This document shows positions 1-6,947 of a stretch of 24,059 nt of DNA, piece by piece. The DNA comes from Methanothrix sp. (GTDB lineage: Archaea; Halobacteriota; Methanosarcinia; Methanotrichales; Methanotrichaceae): the NCBI GenBank assembly GCA_028688175.1, contig JAQTYS010000011.1, positions 1-24,059 on the forward strand, written 5' to 3'. Numbering within the stretch: the first letter of the stretch is position 1; the number at the start of each line of letters is the position of its first letter. The position numbers and the translations under genes were made by a program. The notes below the pieces were generated by a model. It did not search any database. It worked only from the letters and a program-made list of their open reading frames with translations, and was not told the origin of the DNA.

Positions 1-182
1 CTATCGGTGAGCACGGCTACGGTGTCCATGGTCCAGTTGTTGTAGATGACCAGCAATCCGTCCCCGCTGCGAATCGTATCGCGGATGATGGTGCCGGTCT
101 CGGGGCGGGAGGCGGACTGGGCCGGGGTGATAAGGATGCCGACGAATAGTAGTATGATGAGGCAGGCAGCTTTCTGGCGCAT
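1..182 (-). CDS. Exported protein, N-terminal part (runs off left edge)
   Basis: A minus-strand frame opens at 182 and stays open to the window edge, so about 60 residues are visible. It starts with MRQK, followed by the hydrophobic run AACLIILLFVGILITPAQSA and then SRPETG, which is a classic Sec signal peptide with a cleavage site near AQSA. The mature start contains GDGLLVIYNNWTMDTVAVLT, which resembles the short beta-rich repeats of exported archaeal proteins that carry 'ENN...D.VAVLT' segments; that comparison is from memory. An in-frame ATG at 194 would add MDLI in front; 182 is preferred because a charged n-region then directly precedes the hydrophobic core. The product is probably secreted or cell-surface, with no assignable function. 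The 3' part lies outside the window. Confidence 0.6.
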   Translation of the reverse strand, partial: MRQKAACLIILLFVGILITPAQSASRPETGTIIRDTIRSGDGLLVIYNNWTMDTVAVLTD

Positions 183-499
183 GATAAGATCCATTCCTTG
201 GACGGAGATGTACTTCCTGGTATTTATCTCTTTGATCGGCTTTCTGAAGGGACTCTTTTGTCTGACGCATCTGATGACAGTCCTCCGGCATGTTAGGCTG
301 CTCTTTGGGGAGTTGCATGGGGGTGAATGACTGAATAGGCGAGGAACTGAATAAATGAATAGATTAGCGTTGAAGAGCATAGTTGCCTTTTTCGCCAGGA
401 AGAAAAAAAATGTCGGCTAATGTATCTAAATATCAAGCGATTATGCTATATTTTTCATTGCAATTCCCGTGATTATGATGAAGTCTAAATAATCCAGAT
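183..499. other. Gene-poor spacer
   Basis: About 300 bases separate the exported-protein start from the end of the zinc-ribbon-like gene. The left half is mixed in composition and the right half (about 350-499) is AT-rich. No convincing coding frame, RNA gene or repeat was seen. It must contain the promoter of the leftward exported-protein gene; no unambiguous TATA box was picked out. Confidence 0.4.
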
Positions 500-925
500 T
501 CATATTAAATGTTTTTTTATCCAATCATCTATCTTATCGAAAACTTCATCCTGTTCCAATCTGGCCAACAAATGAACCATCGGATCTATTCCGTATACTT
601 CTTTGAATTTTTCCCTTGTATATTGGCGGCCGTTTGCGTCAATAATTGTTGTTCCTCCATCGGTTCTAATTATTCCTGAAGGTGATTTCGAAAGGAAACC
701 TGTATAATTGCATATTCCTGAAAATTTTCCTCCTTTGATACGTGCTACAGTGAGCTGCTTGCATACCGGACAGGCAAAATATCCAATGTCGTCCTTAGCC
801 TTTACATTCTCATATATATTTTTTGATCTGCAATTCCTATTCTGACAACTAACTCTGACTTCATTCCCGCACATATCCGATCCCCAATGCCCAATTTCCA
901 ATTTTTCAGTCAATTCCACTATCAA
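500..925 (-). CDS. Small zinc-ribbon-like protein, unknown function
   Basis: This 141-aa protein is not recognised. Near the N-terminus it has spaced cysteines (C19, C27 and C32 in segments like MCGNEVRVSC and NRNCRSKN), followed by a CPVC knuckle in YFACPVCKQL. Together these suggest a small metal-binding ribbon. The C-terminal half contains TIIDANGRQYTREKFKEVYGIDP and an acidic and basic helix ending KIDDWIKKHLI. No signal peptide or membrane segment is seen, so it is probably cytoplasmic. The start is uncertain: the frame opens with TTG at 925, with GTG at 919 as an alternative, and a stop lies just upstream. It lies 48 nt downstream of the 618-aa secreted-protein gene on the same strand, so the two may be co-transcribed. 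Composition is AT-rich. Confidence 0.55.
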   Translation of the reverse strand: MIVELTEKLEIGHWGSDMCGNEVRVSCQNRNCRSKNIYENVKAKDDIGYFACPVCKQLTVARIKGGKFSGICNYTGFLSKSPSGIIRTDGGTTIIDANGRQYTREKFKEVYGIDPMVHLLARLEQDEVFDKIDDWIKKHLI

Positions 926-973
926 ATCTTTGCATGGTTACACCCATTTTTTTACTACAACCGGTATACCTCC

Positions 974-2830
974 TCATATTGGCCCTTTGTATATTGAAAA
1001 TCTGGTCCCAGGTGGAGTAGACCGAATTCTGATCCTGCTGTCCCCATATCTTATATTCAGATATTTCCGCGTAGGTCCTGTTGCATTCACCTTTTCAAAT
1101 GCATAGATGCCTTCAGTTACGTTCGCCGAATAATTTCCTGTAACCATCCCGAAATTAGTGTCTTGTGGGGGCTTGTATCTCCCAATATACACTGTTTTCT
1201 TGGAATAATTCGAATTCGTGAGGGTCCTGTCAATAAATGTGGAATTTAACGGCAATCCAAATATAGGTCCTGGAATTACTGGAATAGCTAGACTTGATTC
1301 TATTCTGGCATCACCCAGCTTCAGTTGGCTGCCAGAATCAGTCATCCCAGATGTTTTGCTGGCATCACCCTGGTTCGTTTGGCTGCCAGAATCAGTCATC
1401 CCAGATGTTTTGCTGGCGTCACCCTGGTTCGATTGGCTGCCGGAATCAGTCTTCCCAGATGTTTTACTGGCAGCATCCTGCTTCGACTTGTACGCAGGAT
1501 CTTTTACGTCATATTCTATTGGTATATGTATCTCGTGAACATTACCTTTAACTGTATCTTTATGAATTACTCTGAATATATCAAGCTCTTCGGAACCATT
1601 AATTAAGATTAACTTATTTCCATCAAATGTCAGGTTAATAATTTTTCCATCTTCCATTACTGATATGGACGTGTCATTGATTTCTTTTACTTCACTTTCC
1701 TTTCCTACCCACATGTAACCTAAATTATCTTTTAGTACTTTTTTTAACTCCGACTCATTAATGTCCTCCCAAGTAAACCAATATAGGGTTTCCTTTGATT
1801 CAAATTTTCCAGAGGCTAACCCGAAATAAATCGCGTCAGGAGATACCGTTTGGTTGTCAAGAAGATCGTAGTAATCAACGTTTTTGGACTCGTCTTGTTT
1901 CTCTTCCGAGCCTACTGCTGTATCCTCAACGTCGTTTGACAATTTTTCGATATCCGAATCAGATACTAGCTTAGCCTTGTCTTCCACTCCAGAATGGATT
2001 GTGAAATTAGAATCCTCTATCTTTGTTCTGGTAACAGGATGAAGTCTGCCCAACTTACTGGATGCCATTACTGATCCTTCGAGAATACCTTTGCCTTGCA
2101 TTTTGTAATCAGTGGTTACCCTCTTACCATCAAAGGTTATTGTATTCTCAGCGGTAAAGTTATCTGCTCCGGAAACCTCGGCTCTATGCATCAAGTGATT
2201 GGGATAGATCATCTTGATGCCATAGCGATTTTGTGATGAATCCTCTGAGCTATGATCCTCAGAGATATTATCTGGCGTATAAAACTTCCCGGTGGGGCTG
2301 CTCTTGATCTTAAAGGATCTGGGGTAAATGGGCAAATTATTGTTCTTATTTATACTAGCATTTTCGGGAAGATCAATTTTCAGGGTTTCTTCAGATACAT
2401 TAACCGGAGAATCGCCTTTCTGGATCGCGATCTCCTCGAGGTTATTTGCCAAAGTGTTGTCTATTGGCGCGGTGTTTCCAATATTGATGATCGTTTGAGT
2501 AATACTGACAGAAGTAGTGTTCAGTGAAGTACTATTGAATTCTTTGTTCGGTGAAACGTTGGCAATTTTTCTTTTTGGTGAAACATTATGTGGTATATTA
2601 AGAGAATATTTGGATGTTAAGCTGGCTGTCCCTTTCTCTATATCTTGTTTTACCAATAGTGAATATGTTTGGATGCCGCTTGCCTCAACCTGATCCTCAG
2701 CTACCGGCGTGCTTGTCCTGCACGTTAATTTGCCTCCCCCATTGGCAGCAATATCCTCGGTGATGGTCAGTGCAGTAGTCCCATTGAGAGTGCATATGAC
2801 ACATATTATTAAAGCTATTTTTATTTGCAT
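974..2830 (-). CDS. Secreted Ser/Thr-rich repeat protein
   Basis: This 618-aa protein begins with a signal peptide (MQIKIALIICVICTLNGTTA, cleavage near TTA-LT). The rest is hydrophilic, rich in Ser, Thr, Asn and Asp, with many NxS/T sequons, as expected for a glycosylated archaeal cell-surface or sheath protein. Around residues 450-510 it carries an 18-residue repeat of the type GDASKTSGMTDSGSQTNQ: three copies plus a degenerate edge. The C-terminal part (LNIRYGDSRIRIRSTPPGT) looks like a small beta domain. No C-terminal membrane anchor is evident, so it may be secreted or held non-covalently. ATG at 2830 is well supported: AAGGTGA at 2838-2844 gives a Shine-Dalgarno sequence 7 nt upstream. 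No enzymatic motif was recognised; a structural or adhesive role is inferred from composition. Confidence 0.7.
   Translation of the reverse strand: MQIKIALIICVICTLNGTTALTITEDIAANGGGKLTCRTSTPVAEDQVEASGIQTYSLLVKQDIEKGTASLTSKYSLNIPHNVSPKRKIANVSPNKEFNSTSLNTTSVSITQTIINIGNTAPIDNTLANNLEEIAIQKGDSPVNVSEETLKIDLPENASINKNNNLPIYPRSFKIKSSPTGKFYTPDNISEDHSSEDSSQNRYGIKMIYPNHLMHRAEVSGADNFTAENTITFDGKRVTTDYKMQGKGILEGSVMASSKLGRLHPVTRTKIEDSNFTIHSGVEDKAKLVSDSDIEKLSNDVEDTAVGSEEKQDESKNVDYYDLLDNQTVSPDAIYFGLASGKFESKETLYWFTWEDINESELKKVLKDNLGYMWVGKESEVKEINDTSISVMEDGKIINLTFDGNKLILINGSEELDIFRVIHKDTVKGNVHEIHIPIEYDVKDPAYKSKQDAASKTSGKTDSGSQSNQGDASKTSGMTDSGSQTNQGDASKTSGMTDSGSQLKLGDARIESSLAIPVIPGPIFGLPLNSTFIDRTLTNSNYSKKTVYIGRYKPPQDTNFGMVTGNYSANVTEGIYAFEKVNATGPTRKYLNIRYGDSRIRIRSTPPGTRFSIYKGPI
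1304..1490. repeat. 54-bp tandem repeat within the secreted-protein gene
   Basis: Three 54-bp units (1304-1357, 1358-1411, 1412-1465) and a diverged partial fourth are present. On the plus strand each unit reads like gctggcatcaccctggttcg and so on. The unit is exactly 18 codons, so copy number can change without breaking the frame. Units differ at a few positions, mostly in the first third. Confidence 0.9.
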
Positions 2831-3252
2831 ATTATCGTCACCTTTTTTAGCCCGAGACTATTGTCCGGCGCCAGGTAAGTTACCTACTTTTTTTGGGGAA
2901 ATCTAAACGGTAACTAATAATCGTAGTATATGAAATTTTCCCCAGTTAGCCAATAGACTTGAGGAGGATACCGAGATTAAGATTCGATAAAATCAATAGA
3001 TTGATACGCCATTCGTCTCCTTTTCTGGAACAGGACTGGTGACGGTAAGGAGACCGAACAGCCAGAGGGCATGAGCCAAATGCCCGTAGAAATCGCGAGA
3101 TGATCGGCTTGAAGATTCCCTCTTATCTGCAATATCTAATTTTTATCAAAAATATTTTATCTTTAATGTTTAATCTTTCGGCCACTCATTGTGCCACTCC
3201 TGCGATGCTTTATTATTTTCTGTCCTAATAAAAATATTGGGCGGATTTCAGA
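2831..3252. other. Intergenic region with hairpins
   Basis: About 420 bases without a gene. The left edge holds the Shine-Dalgarno and probable promoter of the leftward secreted-protein gene. The middle (3015-3085) holds two consecutive stem-loops, listed separately as a possible RNA. The right part (about 3120-3190) is AT-rich and lies downstream of the small gene ending at 3253, so it may serve as its 3' end. Confidence 0.4.
3015..3085 (+). ncRNA. Possible structured RNA (two adjacent stem-loops)
   Basis: gtctcctt (3015-3022) pairs perfectly with aaggagac (3047-3054), enclosing 24 nt. It is followed four bases later by ACA (3058-3060). A second perfect stem, GGGCAT/ATGCCC (3067-3072 with 3080-3085), closes a 7-nt loop. 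A hairpin followed by ACA is the layout of archaeal H/ACA guide RNAs, but no clear kink-turn was seen in the first loop and no rRNA target was deduced. The strand is a guess. Confidence 0.25.
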
Positions 3253-3549
3253 TTACCCAAACATCGCCCCCATGCCCGCCTCTGCCGCCTCAGCCTCATC
3301 CCGGAAGGCCTTGAGCAGCACCTCGGCCCCCTCGCCCTTAAGCTCTTTGGCCGCGGTATCGGCGAGCAGCTTCTGGGCCTCTGCGGCCAGCTCGTCCTTG
3401 GCTTTGATGTAGATGCACATGCCCTCTTTTTCCAGCCCCATAGCCTTGCACTCACGCACAGTGGGCCCCAGCCGCTTCCAGAATTCCTCATCCAGCATCT
3501 TGTTCATGTCTTTGCTGCTATCCATGGTATAAGTATAAACCAATTCCAT
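3253..3549 (-). CDS. Small acidic helical protein, unknown function
   Basis: This 98-aa protein starts MELVYTYTMDSSKDMNKM and is followed by an Ala/Glu/Lys-rich helical region (AKDELAAEAQKLLADTAAKE) and a Met/Gly tail (EAGMGAMFG). It is soluble and probably cytoplasmic. The start is supported by AGGTGG about 10 nt upstream. It lies 13 nt downstream of the 67-aa gene at 3563-3766 on the same strand, so the two probably form one transcript. The family was not recognised. The high Ala/Glu content and GC-rich third positions resemble the housekeeping genes at the right end of the window, unlike the AT-rich island. Confidence 0.6.
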   Translation of the reverse strand: MELVYTYTMDSSKDMNKMLDEEFWKRLGPTVRECKAMGLEKEGMCIYIKAKDELAAEAQKLLADTAAKELKGEGAEVLLKAFRDEAEAAEAGMGAMFG

Positions 3550-3562
3550 TTTGTAAAACCAC

Positions 3563-3766
3563 CTAAAGATCTTTCATCGCTTTCTTGAGCATCTCTGTGC
3601 ACTGGTCCATCAGAGCCGCGGCCTGCTCGATATCCTGGGCTGCCTGCTCGCTCACACGGGCGACCTGGGCCGCGCGCTCCCGAAACGAGGCGCTGTGGCT
3701 CTCGTTGTGCTCTATCCAGTGTGTTAGTAGATGATTTATGGATTCCTTACTAAGCTCTTTTTCCAT
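3563..3766 (-). CDS. Small helical protein with HWIEHNxSH motif
   Basis: This 67-aa protein is built of two helices: LSKESINHLLTHWIEHNESH, then an Ala/Glu/Arg-rich amphipathic stretch ending CTEMLKKAMKDL. The HWIEHN..H segment recurs in a family of small bacterial and archaeal helical proteins of unknown function (recognised from memory, moderate certainty). Its histidines could bind metal, but that is not shown. No signal peptide or membrane segment. GAGAG lies just before the ATG. It is the upstream partner of the 98-aa gene (13-nt gap), and broken gene fragments lie upstream of it. Confidence 0.6.
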   Translation of the reverse strand: MEKELSKESINHLLTHWIEHNESHSASFRERAAQVARVSEQAAQDIEQAAALMDQCTEMLKKAMKDL

Positions 3767-3798
3767 CTCTCTATCGCCTTCGGTTGTCGTGGAGCGTG

Positions 3799-4030
3799 CT
3801 ACGCAAAATAGTTTTTCATTGAATTACTTTCCAGGCCAGCTCTTTCATGTCTCCCAACTGGCAGGACAACACCCGCAGTAGGAGAGAAATCCCGGCTCCT
3901 TTCCTCCAGGAAGGCTAAGAGATCTTGCACTACATCCGAACGCTCTTGCTCGGCAATGAAATTGCCAGCCTCGTCTTTGGGCAGGCAGGCTTCACAGCAG
4001 CCAGGATCTCTGCGTGCTTGTCGTCGGCAC
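3799..4030 (-). pseudogene. Frameshifted gene relic, unrecognised
   Basis: Two minus-strand frames read like protein but do not connect. One reads PRQLCADDKHAEILAAVKPA. The other, shifted, reads LPKDEAGNFIAEQERSDVVQ and continues DLLAFLEERSRDFSPTAGVV to a stop at 3799. A single frameshift near 3985 would join them into about 75 residues of plausible coding sequence. The family was not identified. It lies directly upstream of the 67-aa gene. Confidence 0.3.
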
Positions 4031-4164
4031 AGAGTTGCCGCGGCTCCCGCTCTCAGGCGGGCGCGCGTGTGGGACGCTCGTTGATATCCGGCTTTTTGGT
4101 ATGACTGGCTGAGAGCTTTTTTAAGCTTTTCCCGTCACTCTTTTTGTTGGACCGCCGCGCGCGG

Positions 4165-4345
4165 TTAAACGCGCGGTTTGATCCTGGCGCCCTCAACGCC
4201 GGGCAGGCTTGGATACTTGGCTGCAAAGTGGATGACGGCTTTGGCAGGATTTGCGAGCAAATATTGAGGCAAACAATAGACCAGGCCATCAAGTTGATCC
4301 GCCTGTCAGGGTCCGTTCTCGCAGCGTCCTCATCTGCCCAATCGA
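4165..4345 (-). pseudogene. Short coding relic, unrecognised
   Basis: The minus strand reads VDWADEDAARTDP in one frame and then, shifted, QADQLDGLVYCLPQYLLANP followed by AKAVIHFAAKYPSLPGVEG to a stop at 4165. The second stretch has normal protein character and codon use, which suggests a decayed gene end. A phage terminase C-terminus is a weak possibility given the phage relic next door, but nothing decisive is visible. A GC-rich direct repeat (CGCGCGGTT, twice around 4159-4179) overlaps its end. The rest of 4030-4486 holds nothing further that can be supported. Confidence 0.25.
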
Positions 4346-4486
4346 CCTAGAATTCGCTCTTTAGCATGTAAGGATCTTGAACATCGGCTTCTACAGTGTT
4401 CTTTTGCCCGCTGATGATTTTATCCACACCCTGATTCTCGTGAAGTCTTTGGAAGCCACAATGCAATCTGTTGGCTCTCGGTTAAA

Positions 4487-5299
4487 TTGGGCCAGAAATC
4501 TGAGCGCATCCAGAGTCTGGAGAATGCCGACAATGGCGGCTGGATCTCGGCGGTGGAGGAGAAATGGACTTTTTCTCTGGCGGACGATCCCATATACACC
4601 CTGGCCATTCCCGGAGACTTTTCCTGGAAGTATTGCAGAGGGCAGAGGGTGAGATTGCAGCAGGGCTCTGTTAAGTACTTCATCATAACCGGCGTCGGCT
4701 ATTCCTCGCCCAATACGACGCTTACGCTCTACGGCGGCACTGACTATGACCTGATCAATTCTGCAATAATTGAACCCTATTTCTCAATGGCAAAAGCGCC
4801 CTATGGCTTTCCTCTGGATGAGGCCAAATGGAGGGTGGAGTGCCTGGTGACAACAGACTGCTCTCAAGCGTCGCCTGTGGCTGGGACCTGGTATAATAAG
4901 GGTGGCTCATTGGCGGTTCCTATTGGGCGATGGAGGGTGGAGTATGCGGCAGAGCTGGAGGTTACGAGGGCCACGGCGGGGGCGCTGGATATTTTCGCGA
5001 CGCTGTCCACGGCTGACAGCTCAGAGGTGAATAAGGAGATCACGACGAAGATAGGCATCAGCTCCGGGGTTTCTATGAGGGGATCTGTCACCCTTTGTGG
5101 CACATTCTTAAGTTTATCAGCAAGGTTGACCTGCTACCTGAACTGCAAGACGGATCAGGCGTCCATGACGGCGATCGCCTTCAAGGGAAGCGAGCAGAAG
5201 ACGAAGCTGGGGCGGTGTTCGCTCATTTTTTATGAATACCCCGCCGCTTGCTGTGCGAGTGCGCCGCCACCGTTTCATCCGTCATTCCCTCGCCTCTAA
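4487..5299 (+). pseudogene. Phage structural (tail/virion) protein relic
   Basis: The frame encodes about 270 residues with a recognisable phage-protein core: SLENADNGGWISAVEEKWTF, DDPIYTLAIPGDFSWKY, VKYFIITGVGYSSPNTTLTL, YGGTDYDLINSAIIEPYFSM and KAPYGFPLDEAKWRVECL. This run is typical of a widespread tail-associated or virion-surface protein of tailed phages and proviruses; the second half is the variable beta-rich region. The apparent start is only a TTG at 4487 with no Shine-Dalgarno. The same frame stays open back to 4415 without matching the motif order, so the N-terminus appears lost. The tail end (EYPAACCASAPPPFHPSF) looks like read-through into non-homologous DNA. No other phage genes surround it, so this is an isolated provirus remnant. 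Confidence 0.6.
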
Positions 5300-5508
5300 T
5301 GCCGTTTTTTGAGCATTCTCTTCTCCTCTCGCTCGGCCCGCACTTCAGCAATATAGAATAGAAATCCATGCAGACCCTCCTCGCCTGGGCTTATGTAGAC
5401 CTGCTCGTCATCACAACCTGGGCAGTAACCGAACATAATTTCACCGTGGGACTGAAAGGTTGCGCGGGGCGGCGATATCATCCATTGCGATGATCCTGCG
5501 GAGAGCAT
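5296..5508 (-). CDS. Short hypothetical protein with CPGC motif, possibly a relic
   Basis: This 70-aa frame contains FGYCPGCDDEQVYISPGEEG, then LHGFLFYIAEVRAEREEKRM and a basic tail. One CPGC knuckle is visible with no second pair, so a complete zinc ribbon is not supported. It ends overlapping the 3' end of the phage relic by four bases (convergent). Protein-like sequence continues upstream in another frame (see 5509-5592), so the whole may be a frameshifted remnant. Function unknown. Confidence 0.35.
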   Translation of the reverse strand: MLSAGSSQWMISPPRATFQSHGEIMFGYCPGCDDEQVYISPGEEGLHGFLFYIAEVRAEREEKRMLKKRH

Positions 5509-5592
5509 ACCGAAGGCCGTTTGCGGCGACTGGATGGATGGAGGATACCCCGGGAAACAATCTTTTTTTGCTTAGCCTTCCACTTGTCGGGA
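5509..5592 (-). pseudogene. Relic sharing KWKxxQKKIxxRGIL with 16275-16677
   Basis: The minus strand reads DKWKAKQKKIVSRGILHP. The broken gene at 16275-16677 reads NKWKVEQKKIGTRGILRP. At the DNA level caatctttttttgc (5558-5571 and 16637-16650) is followed after six variable bases by ttccactt in both places. The two loci appear to hold copies of the same lost gene start; its function is unknown. Confidence 0.4.
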
Positions 5593-5607
5593 GATGAGTT
5601 TCTCGCA

Positions 5608-5632
5608 TCTAACAATTAGTCCTGATGTTAGA
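5608..5632 (-). terminator. Hairpin just past the nucleotidyltransferase gene
   Basis: TCTAACA (5608-5614) pairs perfectly with TGTTAGA (5626-5632) around an 11-nt loop, starting 10 nt beyond the stop at 5642. It is placed as a 3'-end hairpin. The usual archaeal U-tract does not follow directly, so function in termination or RNA stability is only inferred. Confidence 0.35.
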
Positions 5633-5641
5633 CAATACTCG

Positions 5642-6874
5642 CTAATCTGAATGACCGAAAATATAAAAAGGTAATTGCCACAATATGATTAATCCAAAGC
5701 GAATAGCAGCGACAAAACGAACTAAGTAATATGCATATACTTGTATTTCATTATTTATCGAATAGTTTTGCATCATGTATTCTTTGCAGGGGAATACATC
5801 TGAAAACAGAATGAGCACTTTATTGCGAATTCCATTTAATCTTGACAATCGCCTAAAATAGCCAATTTCACTTGGTGTTTTTTTCATTGGACTGTTAGTA
5901 TATTTTGTTTTGAGAATGTTCTCAAAATCAAAGCTAAATTCTTCGGATTTGAGTTCGCAGAGTATCTCTGTGGGTACGAAAGCTTCGAAACATTGGCTAG
6001 CAACAAATAAGCCTTTATAAATCTGCTTTTCTATTCCGTAGTTCTTAGATATTCTTAGCAGATAGCCCCAGTTAATTGATTCTTTGTAATGTCTTATAAC
6101 TTCCGCAATATCACAGAAATTTCTGAGAGGTTTCGCTGGTGGCCCGCTTGGACTAAATAGGTGTTTATCCAAGTGAAGACAAAGATGCAATAAAATATAT
6201 TCAGGAGACAACATCAATGTATCTATTCCAGCGATGTTAGTCGGTTTTACGTTTTCCCATAGGTGATTGATATCAATTTTAGGATAACCTATAACTGGTT
6301 GAATATCCCAGTGAATGTCAACTAATACGTTTTTATTTTTACTTATAAATTGTAACTCTTCAGACCATTTTGTGTACCAGTCCTCATGCAATTTCGATGG
6401 AAATATCGGCGAGTAATACATCAGATTAGCTAATTCCATCTTAGCTCTTTGTATGTCCTCTTCTTTTATGAGCAGATCGATATCACGCATCAGTCTTAGG
6501 CCAACATTCTTGTATATTGCTTCTGCCAAGAACGCGCCCTTTAGGACTACTACATCGATGCCCAATTCCTTAAAAGCTTTTAAAATATTACTTAATTCAT
6601 TGTAAAGAAGTACGTTTCGAGTGAGGTTTCCGTAATACATGTTTCTCAAATTTGCCAGAATCTCGGCAGGCACGCTCTTTCCGCCATTAATTTTGCTCAA
6701 ATTCCAATACAACATTGGAGATATACCTTGTATTAGAGAGCGATCTATAACTTCATCCCAATCAATATCTGCACTCAAAATTTCTTTGATCTTAGGGGCA
6801 ACATCATCGCTTACGTTCACCCTTGCGCAGTACAGAAGGAGCTTGTCTTCGGATGACATATTTAATTGATCCAT
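5642..6874 (-). CDS. Nucleotidyltransferase-like protein (NTP_transf_5 type)
   Basis: This 410-aa protein is of the nucleotidyltransferase family often found in peptide natural-product clusters, including paeninodin-type lasso clusters. The core is visible: VVLKGAFLAEAIYKNVGLR (K112, G113) followed by MRDIDLLIK, whose D131 and D133 are the expected metal-binding pair, and VDIHWDIQP as the third acidic motif. A C-terminal hydrophobic stretch (AIRFGLIILWQLPFYIF) may anchor it to the membrane. Its first 320 residues match the N-terminal module of the radical SAM fusion at 9478 throughout, starting from the near-identical MxQLxxSSEDKLLLYCA. ATG at 6874 is supported by GAGAGGATC upstream. It follows the exporter gene by 73 nt on the same strand, suggesting co-transcription. 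It is AT-rich, unlike the exporter. Substrate unknown; nucleotidylation of a phosphorylated peptide is a family-based guess. Confidence 0.8.
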   Translation of the reverse strand: MDQLNMSSEDKLLLYCARVNVSDDVAPKIKEILSADIDWDEVIDRSLIQGISPMLYWNLSKINGGKSVPAEILANLRNMYYGNLTRNVLLYNELSNILKAFKELGIDVVVLKGAFLAEAIYKNVGLRLMRDIDLLIKEEDIQRAKMELANLMYYSPIFPSKLHEDWYTKWSEELQFISKNKNVLVDIHWDIQPVIGYPKIDINHLWENVKPTNIAGIDTLMLSPEYILLHLCLHLDKHLFSPSGPPAKPLRNFCDIAEVIRHYKESINWGYLLRISKNYGIEKQIYKGLFVASQCFEAFVPTEILCELKSEEFSFDFENILKTKYTNSPMKKTPSEIGYFRRLSRLNGIRNKVLILFSDVFPCKEYMMQNYSINNEIQVYAYYLVRFVAAIRFGLIILWQLPFYIFGHSD

Positions 6875-6947
6875 GGTTTCAGATCCTCTCGCGGGATGCA
6901 GTAGATTGTCGTTTTATCGAAGGTCATTATCTCAAGATACCTCAAAT

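Noticed and set aside
1304..1490. Regular direct repeats that might suggest a CRISPR array
   Set aside because: The units abut without spacers and are exactly 18 codons within a long secreted-protein frame; this is a protein repeat.
4144..4350. Plus-strand 68-codon frame and a GC-rich CGCGCGGTT repeat, considered as a gene or an origin element
   Set aside because: The minus-strand relic has better protein character, and the repeat is only nine bases occurring twice.
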